In this document: positions 1 to 7,849 of the stretch, in pieces
Position numbering within the stretch: position 1 is the stretch's first letter
Layout of the letters: every line of letters starts with the position of its first letter
Assembly: GCF_051859345.1 (NCBI RefSeq)
Contig: NZ_JBHYFV010000017.1
Span: 1 to 64,000, forward strand
Reading direction: 5' to 3'
DNA: 64,000 nucleotides
Source of the DNA: Marivita sp051859345
Lineage (GTDB): Bacteria; Pseudomonadota; Alphaproteobacteria; Rhodobacterales; Rhodobacteraceae
Made by a program: the position numbers and the translations under genes
The notes under the pieces: generated by a model
Seen by the model: only the letters and a program-made list of their open reading frames with translations
What the model was told of the DNA's origin: nothing
Database searches by the model: none

Positions 1-1
1 G

Positions 2-556
2 GCCAAGGTGATGTGGACGCAGGTCGAGACCGGATCGGCGGTGACGTGGAAATACCCGTCCTGCATCCTGCGCGGCGATGACAGCCAGGGCGAGTTCTAT
101 TCCATCGCCATCGCCAACAACTACCAGCAGGCCGATACCGGCACCAAGATGGTGCATCTGGGCAAGAATACCAAGTCGCGCATCGTGTCCAAGGGCATCA
201 GCGCGGGGCATGCGCAGAACACCTATCGCGGGCTGGTGTCGATGCATCCGAAGGCGAAGAATTCGCGCAACTATACCCAGTGCGACAGCCTTCTGATCGG
301 CGGATTGTGCGGGGCGCACACGGTGCCCTATATCGAGGTCAAGAACAACTCGAGCCGCGTCGAACACGAGGCGACGACCTCCAAGGTGGATGACGATCAG
401 CTGTTCTATTGCCGCCAGCGTGGCATGGACGAGGAAGAGGCCGTGGCGCTTGTCGTCAATGGATTCTGCCGCGACGTGCTTCAGGCGCTGCCGATGGAGT
501 TCGCCATGGAGGCGCAGCAGTTGGTTGCAATCTCGCTTGAGGGCAGCGTCGGCTGA
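2..556 (+). CDS. sufB: SufB, Fe-S cluster assembly scaffold (C-terminal part; 5' end outside window)
   Basis: This is the C-terminal ~184 residues of SufB, the scaffold subunit of the cytosolic SufBC2D complex that builds Fe-S clusters. The frame is open from base 2, so the gene starts upstream of the window. Family features visible are the beta-helix repeat region (QVETGSAVTWKYPS, SKGISAGHAQNTYRG) and the C-terminal helical part containing EATTSKVDDDQLFYCRQRG, which holds the conserved Cys/Glu-rich cluster-assembly face. It heads an operon with sufC, sufD and sufS downstream on the same strand. Identification is firm. The start, and any IscR-type regulator upstream, cannot be seen. Confidence 0.97.
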   Translation, partial: AKVMWTQVETGSAVTWKYPSCILRGDDSQGEFYSIAIANNYQQADTGTKMVHLGKNTKSRIVSKGISAGHAQNTYRGLVSMHPKAKNSRNYTQCDSLLIGGLCGAHTVPYIEVKNNSSRVEHEATTSKVDDDQLFYCRQRGMDEEEAVALVVNGFCRDVLQALPMEFAMEAQQLVAISLEGSVG

Positions 557-561
557 TGTGA

Positions 562-657
562 CTGGGCGCCGTCAGAGCTTTTGTCGCGGCGCTGGACTTT
601 GTCGCGATCCTGTCGGCTTGGCTCCTGCTTTACCTGATGAAGAAGAAACACAGATGA
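562..657 (+). CDS. Possible 31-residue single-TM peptide between sufB and the ybjQ-like gene (non-ATG start)
   Basis: After the sufB stop there is an open frame whose only plausible starts are CTG codons (first at 562). Its predicted product is almost entirely one hydrophobic helix (core FVAILSAWLLLYLM) followed by a basic end KKKHR, a typical inner-membrane topology signal. Its TGA (655-657) overlaps the ATG of the next gene as ATGA, the usual geometry of translational coupling in this operon. Against it: there is no ATG, GTG or TTG start and no clear Shine-Dalgarno sequence at the right distance. It may be a real leader peptide, a remnant, or chance. Confidence 0.22.
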   Translation: MGAVRAFVAALDFVAILSAWLLLYLMKKKHR

Positions 658-974
658 TTATCACGACAACCAACTCGATCGAAGGCCACAAGATCCTTGA
701 ATACAAGGGGATTGTCGTGGGCGAAGCCATCATGGGGGCCAATGTGTTCCGCGATGTGTTTGCGTCGATCACCGATATCGTCGGGGGCCGGTCGGGCGCC
801 TATGAGGCCAAGTTGCAGGACGCGCGCGATGTGGCGATGCGCGAACTGGAACAACGCGCGGTGGCCCTCGGGGGCAACGCGGTGGTCGGCGTTGATCTGG
901 ATTACGAGGTTGTGGGCAATTCGATGCTGATGGTGTCGGCCAGCGGCACAGCGGTGCTGACGGATCGCGGCTGA
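654..974 (+). CDS. YbjQ/UPF0145 family protein
   Basis: A 106-residue soluble protein of the YbjQ (UPF0145, DUF74) family, annotated in databases as putative heavy-metal-binding. The family pattern is clear: an N-terminal MIITTTNSIEGHKILEYKGIV strand, a central GANVFRDVFASITDIVGGRSGAYE segment, a helix ending in MRELEQRA, then GGNAVVGVDLDYEVVG. ATG 654 is chosen because the longer upstream reading frame runs through the sufB end without family similarity. It sits between sufB and sufC in the same direction, so it is probably co-transcribed with the suf genes. Its biochemical role is unknown; a role in metal or Fe-S homeostasis is only suggested by position. Confidence 0.85.
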   Translation: MIITTTNSIEGHKILEYKGIVVGEAIMGANVFRDVFASITDIVGGRSGAYEAKLQDARDVAMRELEQRAVALGGNAVVGVDLDYEVVGNSMLMVSASGTAVLTDRG

Positions 975-1040
975 CAGCCGGACTGACGAAACAGATTTGG
1001 CCCGCAGGGGCGGGCAATGCGAATGGAAAAGGGCAAGGAA

Positions 1041-1796
1041 ATGTTGGAAATCAAGAACCTGCACGTCTCTCTTCAGGAAGAAGACAAGCAAATCCTCAAG
1101 GGTGTGGACCTGACCGTCGAGGCGGGCAAGGTGCATGCGATCATGGGGCCGAACGGATCCGGGAAATCGACGTTGTCCTATGTTCTGTCGGGCAAGGACG
1201 GTTACGACGTTACCGAAGGGTCGGCCACGCTGGAGGGGGTCGACATACTGGACATGGAGCCGGAAGATCGTGCTGCGGCGGGTATTTTCCTGGCGTTCCA
1301 GTATCCGGTGGAAATTCCCGGTGTCGGGAACATGACCTTCCTGCGCACCGCCGTAAACGCACAGCGCAAGGCGCGTGGACAGGATGAGATGTCGGCGACG
1401 GAATTTCTCAAGGTGATCCGGGCACGGGCCAAGGAATTGCAGATCGACGCGGAGATGCTCAAACGTCCGGTCAATGTCGGTTTCTCGGGTGGTGAGAAAA
1501 AGCGTAACGAAATCCTGCAGATGGCGATGCTCGAGCCGAAGATGTGCATTCTTGACGAGACCGATTCAGGTCTGGACGTGGATGCGATGAAGCTGGTGGC
1601 CGAGGGCGTGAACGCGCTGCGCGACGAAGGCCGGGGGTTCCTGGTGATCACGCACTACCAGCGCTTGTTGGATCACATCAAACCGGACGTGGTACACATC
1701 ATGTCGGATGGTCGCATCATCAAGACCGGCGGGCCGGAACTGGCGCTTGAGGTCGAGCACAACGGCTACGCGGATATCATGGCGGAGGTGGCGTAA
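1041..1796 (+). CDS. sufC: SufC, ABC-type ATPase of the Fe-S assembly complex
   Basis: SufC is the soluble ABC ATPase that drives conformational change in SufBC2D. The 251-residue product has Walker A (GPNGSGKST, residues ~36-44), Q-loop (LAFQYPVEIPG), signature FSGGEKKRNE, Walker B (CILDETDSGLD) and the switch His (VITHYQ). I place the start at ATG 1041, giving the family N-terminus MLEIKNLHV. An in-frame ATG at 1017, preceded by AGGGGCGG, has a better-spaced ribosome-binding site and would add eight residues. The stop overlaps the sufD start by one base (TAATG), consistent with coupled translation. No export function is expected: there is no membrane partner. Confidence 0.97.
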   Translation: MLEIKNLHVSLQEEDKQILKGVDLTVEAGKVHAIMGPNGSGKSTLSYVLSGKDGYDVTEGSATLEGVDILDMEPEDRAAAGIFLAFQYPVEIPGVGNMTFLRTAVNAQRKARGQDEMSATEFLKVIRARAKELQIDAEMLKRPVNVGFSGGEKKRNEILQMAMLEPKMCILDETDSGLDVDAMKLVAEGVNALRDEGRGFLVITHYQRLLDHIKPDVVHIMSDGRIIKTGGPELALEVEHNGYADIMAEVA

Positions 1797-3073
1797 TGGC
1801 CCTGCCGCAGATCAAACAGGATGCAACAGACGCGCGATTGGCGGCTTTGGACATGCCCAAGGGTGGCTGGTCGGAGACGGCCCGGCAGGACGCGTTGAAC
1901 CGGTTGCGCGCGATGGGCATGCCCGGTGCGCGGGACGAATATTGGAAATATACCCGGCCTGATACGCTGGTGCAGCCCGAAGCGCCGAAAGCGGCCACGT
2001 TCGAGAGCGACGAGATGCCGGTCTTCGAAGACGTGGATCGACTGAAGATCGTGTTTGTAGACGGCGTCTTTGATGCCGATGCCTCGGATGATCTGGCGAT
2101 GGAACATGTCACCATTGACCGTCTTGCCACCGGGCAGGACATTCATTGGGCCAAGGATCTCTATGGTGTTCTGGAAGCGCGGGGGCAGACGCCTGTGCAC
2201 CGGCCTTTGGCGGCGTTGAACACTGCCTTTTCCACGGATGGCCTGCTGATCCATGTGACGGGTAAGGTGCCGAAGCCAATCAGCCTGATTTATCGTCATG
2301 AATCAGAGGTTTCCGATGCGATCCTGCACCATGTTGTGAAGATCGACAGCGGGGCCGAACTGACCCTGCTGGAGAACGGTCCGGCAGCGGCGCGGTTCAA
2401 CAAGTGTCTGGAGGTCGAGATCGCGGATGGTGGGATCTTCCACCACGTTCGCGCGCAGGGGCGCGACCATGAACGCCGCGCGGCGACCGCGATCTTCACC
2501 CGGTTGGGTGAGGAATCGGTGTTCAAGTCGTTCACGCTGACCGCCAATGGCGTGCTGACGCGCAACGAATGTGTGATCGAACTGACCGGCGACAATGCGG
2601 TTGCGCATGTGGCCGGTGCCTGTGTCGGGGATGGTGATTTCCATCATGACGACACGGTGTTCATCACCCATGACGCGCTGAATTGCGAAAGCCGTCAGGT
2701 GTTCAAGAAAGTGCTGCGCAACGGCGCGACCGGCGTGTTCCAAGGCAAGATCCTTGTCAAGGCAGGCGCGCAGAAGACCGATGGCTATCAGATCAGCCAG
2801 TCGCTTCTGCTGGACGAGGACAGCCAGTTCCTTGCCAAGCCCGAGCTTGAGATCTACGCCGATGACGTGGCCTGTTCGCATGGCTCCACCTCTGGTGCGA
2901 TCGACGAAGAGGGGCTGTTTTACCTGCGCTCGCGCGGGATCGACGAGGGGCCGGCGACGGATCTTCTGACCATCGCGTTTCTGGCCGAAGCGGTGATGGA
3001 GATCGAGGACGAAGCGTTGCAGGACGAGATCAACAGCCGCGTTGAGGCCTGGCTGACGCGTCGGCGCGGCTAG
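1796..3073 (+). CDS. sufD: SufD, Fe-S cluster assembly protein
   Basis: SufD (425 residues) is the SufB paralogue that pairs with SufB and SufC in the scaffold complex. The C-terminal beta-helix is evident, with TGVFQGKILVKAGAQKTDGYQISQ and the diagnostic ACSHGSTSGAIDEEGLFYLRSRGI segment containing the conserved Cys-Ser-His. The N-terminal helical half (KYTRPDTL at residues ~50-57) fits SufD. Translation starts on an ATG sharing its A with the sufC stop. Order sufB-(ybjQ)-sufC-sufD-(two membrane genes)-sufS is a normal alphaproteobacterial arrangement apart from the inserted genes. Length is usual for the family and no key region is missing. Confidence 0.97.
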   Translation: MALPQIKQDATDARLAALDMPKGGWSETARQDALNRLRAMGMPGARDEYWKYTRPDTLVQPEAPKAATFESDEMPVFEDVDRLKIVFVDGVFDADASDDLAMEHVTIDRLATGQDIHWAKDLYGVLEARGQTPVHRPLAALNTAFSTDGLLIHVTGKVPKPISLIYRHESEVSDAILHHVVKIDSGAELTLLENGPAAARFNKCLEVEIADGGIFHHVRAQGRDHERRAATAIFTRLGEESVFKSFTLTANGVLTRNECVIELTGDNAVAHVAGACVGDGDFHHDDTVFITHDALNCESRQVFKKVLRNGATGVFQGKILVKAGAQKTDGYQISQSLLLDEDSQFLAKPELEIYADDVACSHGSTSGAIDEEGLFYLRSRGIDEGPATDLLTIAFLAEAVMEIEDEALQDEINSRVEAWLTRRRG

Positions 3074-3080
3074 GGAACCC

Positions 3081-3569
3081 GTGCCGTTTTCGCAGGATAT
3101 CGCGGCCACCTATCGAAGGCCGGGCAAGGTTGTGCGCCGATTGGCCGCCGCCGGGCCGCGCGAAGACCGTGCACTGGCCATCCTGATGGGCGCGTGCATC
3201 ATGCTGTTTGTGGCGCGCTGGCCTGCGTTGGCGCGGCAAGCCCATCTTGAGGGTGTCGAGCTGAACATGCTGCTGAGCGGGACGCTCATGGCGACGATTT
3301 TTCTGGCGCCGTTGATGTTTTATGTGCTCGCCCTTGTTGCGCATCTTGTGGCGCGGGTGGTTGGCGGCATCGGCCCATCCTACAATGCGCGGCTGGCGCT
3401 GTTCTGGAGCCTTCTGGCGGCGTCTCCACTGGTCTTGCTGAACGGGTTGGTGGCAGGTTATATCGGGGCAGGCATTCAGTTGACGGTTGTTGGACTGATC
3501 TGGTTCTGCGTCTTCATGTGGTTCTGGATCGCAAGCATGTTGGCTTTGTATCGCAGGGCAGACGCGTGA
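3081..3569 (+). CDS. YIP1-like integral membrane protein (first of two)
   Basis: A 162-residue hydrophobic protein starting at GTG 3081, seven bases after sufD. Four membrane helices are predicted by eye (around LAILMGACIMLFVARW, MATIFLAPLMFYVLALVAHLVA, LFWSLLAASPLVLLNGLVAG and VVGLIWFCVFMWFWIASMLAL). The overall pattern fits the small bacterial YIP1 family. The stop overlaps the next start as GTGA, and the next gene encodes a similar membrane protein, so the pair probably acts as a heteromer. Both lie inside the suf operon; any link to Fe-S assembly is inference from position. No catalytic motif is visible. Confidence 0.75.
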   Translation: MPFSQDIAATYRRPGKVVRRLAAAGPREDRALAILMGACIMLFVARWPALARQAHLEGVELNMLLSGTLMATIFLAPLMFYVLALVAHLVARVVGGIGPSYNARLALFWSLLAASPLVLLNGLVAGYIGAGIQLTVVGLIWFCVFMWFWIASMLALYRRADA

Positions 3570-4156
3570 CGATCGCGGGTTTTCTCAGGCTCGCCCTTAA
3601 CACGGTGACCGCCCCGCGCGACGTGGCGCGGCTGTTGTTGGCGATGAATTTGCCGTCACAGGTGTTGTGGCTGAGTTTTGCGCTGGTCATCGTGCTCAAC
3701 ACGCTGACGTTTTCGCTTTCGATGATGCTGCTGCCCGGAGACGACGTGATGGGGCCGGTCCTTGGCAGCCCAACGGTGTTTGGCGCGATGCTGGCCGTGT
3801 CGGTGGGGGCCTTGATCGTGGCGGTGACGCTTTGTGGTCGCCCGCTTGGAGGGCGCGCGACCTACGGGCAGATCGCCGTCCTCGTGATCTGGTTGCAGGC
3901 GTTGCGCGTGTTGATGCAGGCGGTGGTGGCCGTGATCGGACCGATCAGCCTGTTCCTGTCGGGGATGGTGATCAGTGCTGCGACAGTTCTGGGCATCTGG
4001 ATCTTCGTGAACTTTATTGATGTGGCCCACGAGATGGGAAGCCTGCTGCGCGCAGGTTTGGTCTTGCTGTTGGCCTTTGTGGGCATGATGCTGGGGCTGA
4101 GTGTGATCTTCAGTCTTCTTGGCGTTCAGACCGGAGGAATTCCTGGATATGTATGA
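3566..4156 (+). CDS. YIP1-like integral membrane protein (second of two)
   Basis: A 196-residue membrane protein of YIP1 type with about five helices (for example VLWLSFALVIVLNTLTFSLSMMLL, FGAMLAVSVGALIVAVTLC and GLVLLLAFVGMMLGLSVIFSLL). A short polar N-terminus carries TVTAPRDVARLLLAMN, a motif typical of bacterial YIP1 proteins. GTG 3566 is preferred because it overlaps the previous stop (GTGA); the longer open frame lies within the preceding gene. Its 3' end overlaps the sufS start by eight bases, so sufB through sufS probably form one transcript. The partner role with the first YIP1 protein is inferred. Confidence 0.75.
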   Translation: MTIAGFLRLALNTVTAPRDVARLLLAMNLPSQVLWLSFALVIVLNTLTFSLSMMLLPGDDVMGPVLGSPTVFGAMLAVSVGALIVAVTLCGRPLGGRATYGQIAVLVIWLQALRVLMQAVVAVIGPISLFLSGMVISAATVLGIWIFVNFIDVAHEMGSLLRAGLVLLLAFVGMMLGLSVIFSLLGVQTGGIPGYV

Positions 4157-5369
4157 CGTCACCGAAATCCGCCGCGATTTTCCGATCCTGTCGCGCGAGG
4201 TGAATGGCAAGCCGCTGGTCTATCTGGACAACGGGGCCAGTGCGCAGAAGCCGCAGGTTGTGATCGACGCGATCACGAGGGCGTATGCCGAGGAATACGC
4301 CAACGTGCATCGCGGGCTGCACTACCTGTCGAACCTCGCCACCGAAAAGTACGAGAGCACGCGCGGCGTGATCGCGAAATTCCTTGGTGTGAAAGACGAA
4401 GACGAAATCGTGATGAACACCGGCACCACCATGGGGATCAACACCGTGGCCTATGGCTGGGCGATGCCGAACCTCAAGGCCGGGGACGAGATCATCCTGT
4501 CGGTGATGGAGCATCATGCCAACATCGTGCCCTGGCATTTCCTGCGTGAACGGCAGGGGGTGGTGATCAAGTGGGTGGATGTGGACAGCACCGGCTATCT
4601 GGACCCGCAGGCGGTGATTGACGCAATGGGGCCGAAGACCAGGCTGGTCGCGGTTACGCATCTTTCCAACGTGTTGGGGACCGTTGTTGATGTGAAGACC
4701 ATTTGCGATGCGGCGCGCGAACGGGGCATTGCCACGCTCATCGACGGGTCGCAGGCGGCGGTGCACATGCCGGTGAATGTCGAGGCGATCGGCTGCGATT
4801 TCTACGTCATCACCGGGCACAAGCTTTATGGACCCTCCGGGTCGGGTGCGATCCACATGAAGAAGGCGCGGATGGCAGAGATGCAGCCCTTCCTTGGCGG
4901 CGGCGACATGATCCGCGAGGTCCACAAGGACGAGATCACCTGGAACGACGCGCCGATGACCTTCGAGGCGGGCACTCCGGGTATCGTGCAGCAGATCGGC
5001 CTTGGTGTGGCGCTCGACTACATGATGGGTTTGGGGATGGAGAACATCGCCGCCCACGAGGCGCGGTTGCGCGACTATGTGCGGACGCGTCTGGATGGCC
5101 TGAATTGGGTGCAAGTGCAGGGAACAACGCCCGACAAGGCGGCAATCTTCAGTTTCACGCTGGATGGCGCGGCCCATGCGCATGACATCTCTACCATCCT
5201 TGATAAGAAGGGCGTCGCGGTTCGGGCGGGCCAGCATTGCACCGGGCCGCTGATGGACCATCTGGGGCTGACTGCAACGTGCCGTGCGTCTTTTGGCTTG
5301 TACAATACCGAAGAAGAAGTGGACACTTTGATCGACGCGCTTGAACTGGCGCATGATCTTTTTGCCTGA
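4149..5369 (+). CDS. sufS: SufS, group II cysteine desulfurase
   Basis: SufS (406 residues) is the PLP-dependent desulfurase that takes sulfur from cysteine as a persulfide for Fe-S assembly. The PLP lysine lies in TGHKLYGPSG (K225) and the catalytic cysteine in RAGQHCTGPL (C364). The SFGLYNTEEEVD segment near the C-terminus is typical. ATG 4149 is preceded by GGAGGAA at good spacing and gives the standard length; an upstream in-frame TTG (4119) is unlikely. It is the last suf gene of the operon. I see no SufE in the window, so the sulfur acceptor must be encoded elsewhere, or SufB may be served directly. Confidence 0.97.
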   Translation: MYDVTEIRRDFPILSREVNGKPLVYLDNGASAQKPQVVIDAITRAYAEEYANVHRGLHYLSNLATEKYESTRGVIAKFLGVKDEDEIVMNTGTTMGINTVAYGWAMPNLKAGDEIILSVMEHHANIVPWHFLRERQGVVIKWVDVDSTGYLDPQAVIDAMGPKTRLVAVTHLSNVLGTVVDVKTICDAARERGIATLIDGSQAAVHMPVNVEAIGCDFYVITGHKLYGPSGSGAIHMKKARMAEMQPFLGGGDMIREVHKDEITWNDAPMTFEAGTPGIVQQIGLGVALDYMMGLGMENIAAHEARLRDYVRTRLDGLNWVQVQGTTPDKAAIFSFTLDGAAHAHDISTILDKKGVAVRAGQHCTGPLMDHLGLTATCRASFGLYNTEEEVDTLIDALELAHDLFA

Positions 5370-5382
5370 ATTGGGGGACTGA

Positions 5383-5811
5383 ATGGCTAACCTATCGCTG
5401 CGCCGTGCGCGCACCATCATCCGAAAGACGCTTGAAGCGGGGCGCGCGGCAGAGATGAAACCACTGTCCGTGATCGTTCTTGACGCGGGCGGCAATGTGC
5501 AGGCGTTCGAACGCGAGGACGGGGCCAGCCCCGGTCGTTTCCAGATTGCCCATGCCAAGGCCTATGGATCGGTGATGCTGGGCATGGCGGGGACGGCACA
5601 GAAAAAACGCGCCGAAGAACAGGGCTATTTCATCACTGCCGCCGGCGCGGCGCTTGGCGGGCAGATGGTGCCGGTGCCCGGTGGCGTGCTTGTGCGGGAT
5701 GCCAAGGGCAACGTGCTGGGCGCGATAGGTGTGACCGGCGATACGTCGGACAACGATGCGGCGGCGGCCAAGGCCGGGATCGAAGCGGTTGGATTGACAG
5801 CCGAGATATAG
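5383..5811 (+). CDS. GlcG/HbpS-like (DUF336) protein
   Basis: A 142-residue protein of the GlcG/HbpS family (DUF336), members of which include a heme-binding sensor partner and a companion of glycolate or cobalamin genes. Family hallmarks are VIVLDAGGNVQAFEREDGASP, the AHAKAYGSVMLGM helix, and the glycine-rich VPVPGGVLVRDAKGNVLGAIGVTGDTSDND. It begins 13 bases after sufS on the same strand and may be the operon tail or start a small unit with the next gene, 12 bases on. Which ligand this member binds cannot be told from sequence. Confidence 0.82.
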   Translation: MANLSLRRARTIIRKTLEAGRAAEMKPLSVIVLDAGGNVQAFEREDGASPGRFQIAHAKAYGSVMLGMAGTAQKKRAEEQGYFITAAGAALGGQMVPVPGGVLVRDAKGNVLGAIGVTGDTSDNDAAAAKAGIEAVGLTAEI

Positions 5812-5823
5812 GGAACACGGATT

Positions 5824-6609
5824 ATGGCGCGGCCTGTCATCGGAATTATCGGAAATCATCACCTGATCAATGATCAGTACCCCGCGCATTCTGGCGGGTC
5901 GATGAACTCCGAAGCCGTGGCCAAGGTGGCGGACTGCATTCCGTTGGTGGTGCCCGCCGATCCGCGTTTTGTCTCGGTCGGGGAATTGCTGGAAGTGTGT
6001 GACGGGTTCCTGCTGACCGGCGGTCGCCCCAACGTACATCCAGAGGAATATGGCGAGTCCGAGACCGAGGCCCATGGCGCCTTCGACCGGGCGCGTGATG
6101 CGATCGCCCTGCCGTTGGTGCGCGCCTGTGTCGAGCGCGGCCAGCCGTTTCTGGGCATTTGCCGAGGCTTTCAGGAGGTGAACGTGGCGATGGGGGGCAC
6201 GCTGTATCCCGAGATTCGCGACCTGCCGGGGAGAATGAACCACCGGATGCCGCCCGACGGCACGCTGGAGGAAAAGTTTGCCCTGCGTCATGTGGTGAGT
6301 TTGCAGGAAGGCGGCGTGTTTCATCGCCTGTTCGGGTCAAACGAGGTGATGACCAACACGTTGCACGGGCAGGGGATCAAGACCCCGGGCGCGCGCATCG
6401 TGATCGAGGGTCACGCGCCCGACGGTACACCCGAGGCGGCCTATGTCCGCGATGCGCCGGGGTTCACCCTGTCGGTGCAATGGCATCCGGAATGGGACGC
6501 GGCCAATGATCCGGTGTCCCGCCCGCTGTTTCAGGCGTTTGGCGATGCGGTGCGGGCCTGGGCGCAAGGCCAGCCCACGGGCGCGCCAAAACGCGTCAAA
6601 GCGTTTTAG
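5824..6609 (+). CDS. Class-I glutamine amidotransferase-like hydrolase, PuuD/peptidase C26 type
   Basis: A 261-residue protein of peptidase family C26 (gamma-glutamyl-GABA hydrolase, PuuD-like), which cleaves gamma-glutamyl amides. The nucleophile elbow is GICRGFQEVN (C113) and the His-Glu pair is in QWHPEWD (H221, E223), so the triad is complete. The TGGRPNVHPEEY segment is family-typical. There are no other puu genes nearby, so a polyamine-pathway role is not supported by context, and the substrate may differ. It follows the GlcG-like gene closely and ends at a palindromic hairpin shared with the convergent kynU gene. Confidence 0.85.
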   Translation: MARPVIGIIGNHHLINDQYPAHSGGSMNSEAVAKVADCIPLVVPADPRFVSVGELLEVCDGFLLTGGRPNVHPEEYGESETEAHGAFDRARDAIALPLVRACVERGQPFLGICRGFQEVNVAMGGTLYPEIRDLPGRMNHRMPPDGTLEEKFALRHVVSLQEGGVFHRLFGSNEVMTNTLHGQGIKTPGARIVIEGHAPDGTPEAAYVRDAPGFTLSVQWHPEWDAANDPVSRPLFQAFGDAVRAWAQGQPTGAPKRVKAF

Positions 6610-6630
6610 GAAATCCTTCGAAGGATTTCC
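6609..6630. terminator. 22-bp perfect palindrome between convergent genes, probable bidirectional terminator
   Basis: GGAAATCCTTC is followed directly by its exact reverse complement. It sits between the C26 hydrolase and kynU, whose 3' ends face each other. The transcript hairpin would have an 8-9 bp stem and a tiny loop. There is no long T run on either side, so its efficiency as an intrinsic terminator is uncertain. Confidence 0.6.
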
Positions 6631-6636
6631 CCGCGC

Positions 6637-7830
6637 TTATGTCACCGCCTTGCGCTGTTTGAAGTCCGGCGTGTCCCAGAGTCGGTCGCGCATGATCCGT
6701 GCGAGGATCTCCACCGAAGCGTCGATGTCCTGTTCATTCAGGTATAGCGGAGTGAATCCGAAACGCATGATGTCTGGCGCGCGGAAATCCCCGATCACCT
6801 TATGCGCGATCAGTGCCTGAATGGCGGCGTAGCCTTCGTCGAATTTGAAACTGACCTGCGATCCGCGCTGTGTCGCGTCGCGGGGGCTGGCCAGTGTCAG
6901 ATCGGGGCAGGTGGCCTCGACCCCGGCGATGAACCGTTCGGAAAGTTCGATGGACCGGGTGCGCAGGTCTTGCAGATCGACCTCGTCCCACACATCCAGC
7001 GCCGCCTCGAGCGCGGCCATCTGCACGATGGGTGGCGTGCCGACCCGCATCCGGGAAATGCCTGCGCCCGCCTTGTAGCCCAGATCAAACGCGAACGGGC
7101 TGTCATGGCCCAGCCAGCCCGAAAGCGCAGGCAATGCCATGTCGGCATGGCGCGGTGCCACATAGATGAAGGCAGGCGCGCCGGGGCCGCCATTGAGGTA
7201 CTTGTAGGTACAACCGACGGCAATATCGGCCTGTGCGCCTGCCAGATCGACCGGTAGCGCGCCTGCGGAATGGGCCAGATCCCAGACCGTGACCACGCCG
7301 TTGGCATGGGCCTTGGCGGTTAGGGCTGCCATGTCGTGCTTGCGCCCGGTGCGGTAATCGACCTCGGTGATCAGCGTTACGGCTATCTCGTCGGTGATGG
7401 CGGCTTCGACCTCTTCAGGGGCGACGAGGCGCAGTTCATAGTCCGGCCCCAACAGAGAGATCAGCCCTTCGGCCATGTAAAGGTCAGACGGGAAGTTGCC
7501 GGTGTCCGACAGGATCACCCGCCGGTCCGGGTTCAGCTTGATCGCGGCGGCCAGCGCCTGAAACACCTTGACCGACAATGTGTCACCGACAACCACATGG
7601 CCACGTTCGGCTCCGATCAGCCGCCCGATCCGGTCGCCCAACCGCGCGGGCATGTCCATCCAGCCGCAGGCGTTCCAGCCTGTGATCAGGTGATCGCCCC
7701 ATTCGGCGGTCATGGTCTGTGCGACGCGCCCAGCCGCCGCCTTGGGAAGCGGGCCAAGCGAATTCCCGTCGAGATAGATCATCCCCTCGGGCAGGTGAAA
7801 CGCGGCGCGGGTGGCGGTGAAATCGGTCAT
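6637..7830 (-). CDS. kynU: Kynureninase
   Basis: Kynureninase (397 residues) is a PLP enzyme that splits L-kynurenine into anthranilate and alanine. Typical segments are YLDGNSLGPLP near the N-terminus, WDLAHSAGALPVDL, and the PLP-lysine region AVGCTYKYLNGGPGAPAF. The C-terminal FGFTPLYLNEQDI also matches the family. ATG 7830 is chosen over upstream starts because AAAGGGACGAC precedes it and the N-terminus MTDFTATRAAFHLPEG fits. It lies 19 bases behind kynA in a minus-strand operon SDR-kynA-kynU. A formamidase (kynB), needed between the two steps, is not in the window. Confidence 0.95.
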   Translation of the reverse strand: MTDFTATRAAFHLPEGMIYLDGNSLGPLPKAAAGRVAQTMTAEWGDHLITGWNACGWMDMPARLGDRIGRLIGAERGHVVVGDTLSVKVFQALAAAIKLNPDRRVILSDTGNFPSDLYMAEGLISLLGPDYELRLVAPEEVEAAITDEIAVTLITEVDYRTGRKHDMAALTAKAHANGVVTVWDLAHSAGALPVDLAGAQADIAVGCTYKYLNGGPGAPAFIYVAPRHADMALPALSGWLGHDSPFAFDLGYKAGAGISRMRVGTPPIVQMAALEAALDVWDEVDLQDLRTRSIELSERFIAGVEATCPDLTLASPRDATQRGSQVSFKFDEGYAAIQALIAHKVIGDFRAPDIMRFGFTPLYLNEQDIDASVEILARIMRDRLWDTPDFKQRKAVT

Positions 7831-7849
7831 GTCGTCCCTTTCCGGGGTC

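Noticed and set aside
4110..5558. 482-codon minus-strand open frame opposite sufS
   Set aside because: It is the antisense shadow of sufS; the sequence has no recognisable domain and the plus strand has a firm family match.
5383..6609. Polyamine degradation (puu) operon
   Set aside because: Only the C26 hydrolase fits; no other puu genes are present, so a pathway call would be unsupported.
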